Below, one piece after another: positions 22,170-22,184 of a stretch of DNA of 22,184 bases (its first letter is position 1; each line of letters opens with the position of its first letter). This DNA is from an uncultured Parabacteroides sp. (lineage in GTDB: Bacteria; Bacteroidota; Bacteroidia; Bacteroidales; Tannerellaceae), in NCBI GenBank assembly GCA_934718155.1, contig CAKUZF010000044.1, forward strand, positions 1 through 22,184. Direction: 5' to 3'. A program made the translations under genes and the position numbers. Below the pieces are notes generated by a model that was not told the DNA's origin, did no database searches, and saw only the letters and a list, made by a program, of their open reading frames with translations.

Positions 22170-22184
22170 TCGGAGCAGCCTCGG

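Overview
The window is a stretch of chromosome from a member of Bacteroidota, most likely order Bacteroidales (Parabacteroides/Tannerellaceae-like). The evidence is protein content (a GH92 mannosidase lipoprotein, a TonB-dependent receptor with a carboxypeptidase-like N-terminal domain, a methylmalonyl-CoA decarboxylase operon for propionate formation), many promoters with the Bacteroidota -7 element TAnnTTTG, few strong Shine-Dalgarno sites, and a tmRNA tag ending in YALAA. The genus is inference.

Layout. 1-80: 3' end of a 5S rRNA and the terminator of an rRNA operon. 148-795: a MarC-family membrane protein and its terminator, then a 22-bp-period repeat array. 1114-3369 (minus): a GH92 alpha-mannosidase lipoprotein. 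3490-4393 (plus): the lysine exporter LysO encoded as two overlapping genes, ending tail to tail with a bifunctional (p)ppGpp synthetase/hydrolase (4390-6699, minus). 6917-10068 (minus): a kdgK-eda-uxaC operon for the lower part of hexuronate catabolism. 10141-11139 (minus): dusB, divergent from a plus-strand operon (11238-14040) of a U32-family RNA-hydroxylation-type protein, a hotdog thioesterase and DprA, with overlapping stops and starts. 14081-14477: tmRNA (ssrA) with its own promoter and a strong terminator, followed by a second 22-bp repeat array. 14855-19451 (minus): a five-gene operon mce-mmdA-(lamin-tail/OadG fusion)-mmdC-mmdB. 19560-22007 (minus): a TonB-dependent receptor, preceded at the window edge by an array of 11-bp repeats.

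How the genes fit together. The mce/mmd operon is a coherent module: epimerised methylmalonyl-CoA is decarboxylated to propionyl-CoA via the carboxyltransferase (MmdA) and biotin carrier (MmdC), and the membrane beta subunit (MmdB), anchored by the gamma subunit, pumps Na+. This is the succinate-to-propionate route of gut Bacteroidales. The kdgK-eda-uxaC operon converts hexuronates (UxaC) and 2-keto-3-deoxygluconate (KdgK, Eda) to pyruvate and glyceraldehyde-3-phosphate; the oxidoreductase and dehydratase between these steps, and a transporter, are not in the window.

Most genes are core or ordinary. The least explained parts are non-coding: two related arrays with a 22-bp period, both placed between converging transcription units; an 11-bp-period array with an inverted continuation upstream of the TonB-dependent receptor; and a 14-bp palindrome over the -33 region of the mce/mmd promoter. 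The most unusual protein is the decarboxylase gamma subunit, which carries an exported lamin-tail domain. I saw no phage, transposon, CRISPR array or defence system.
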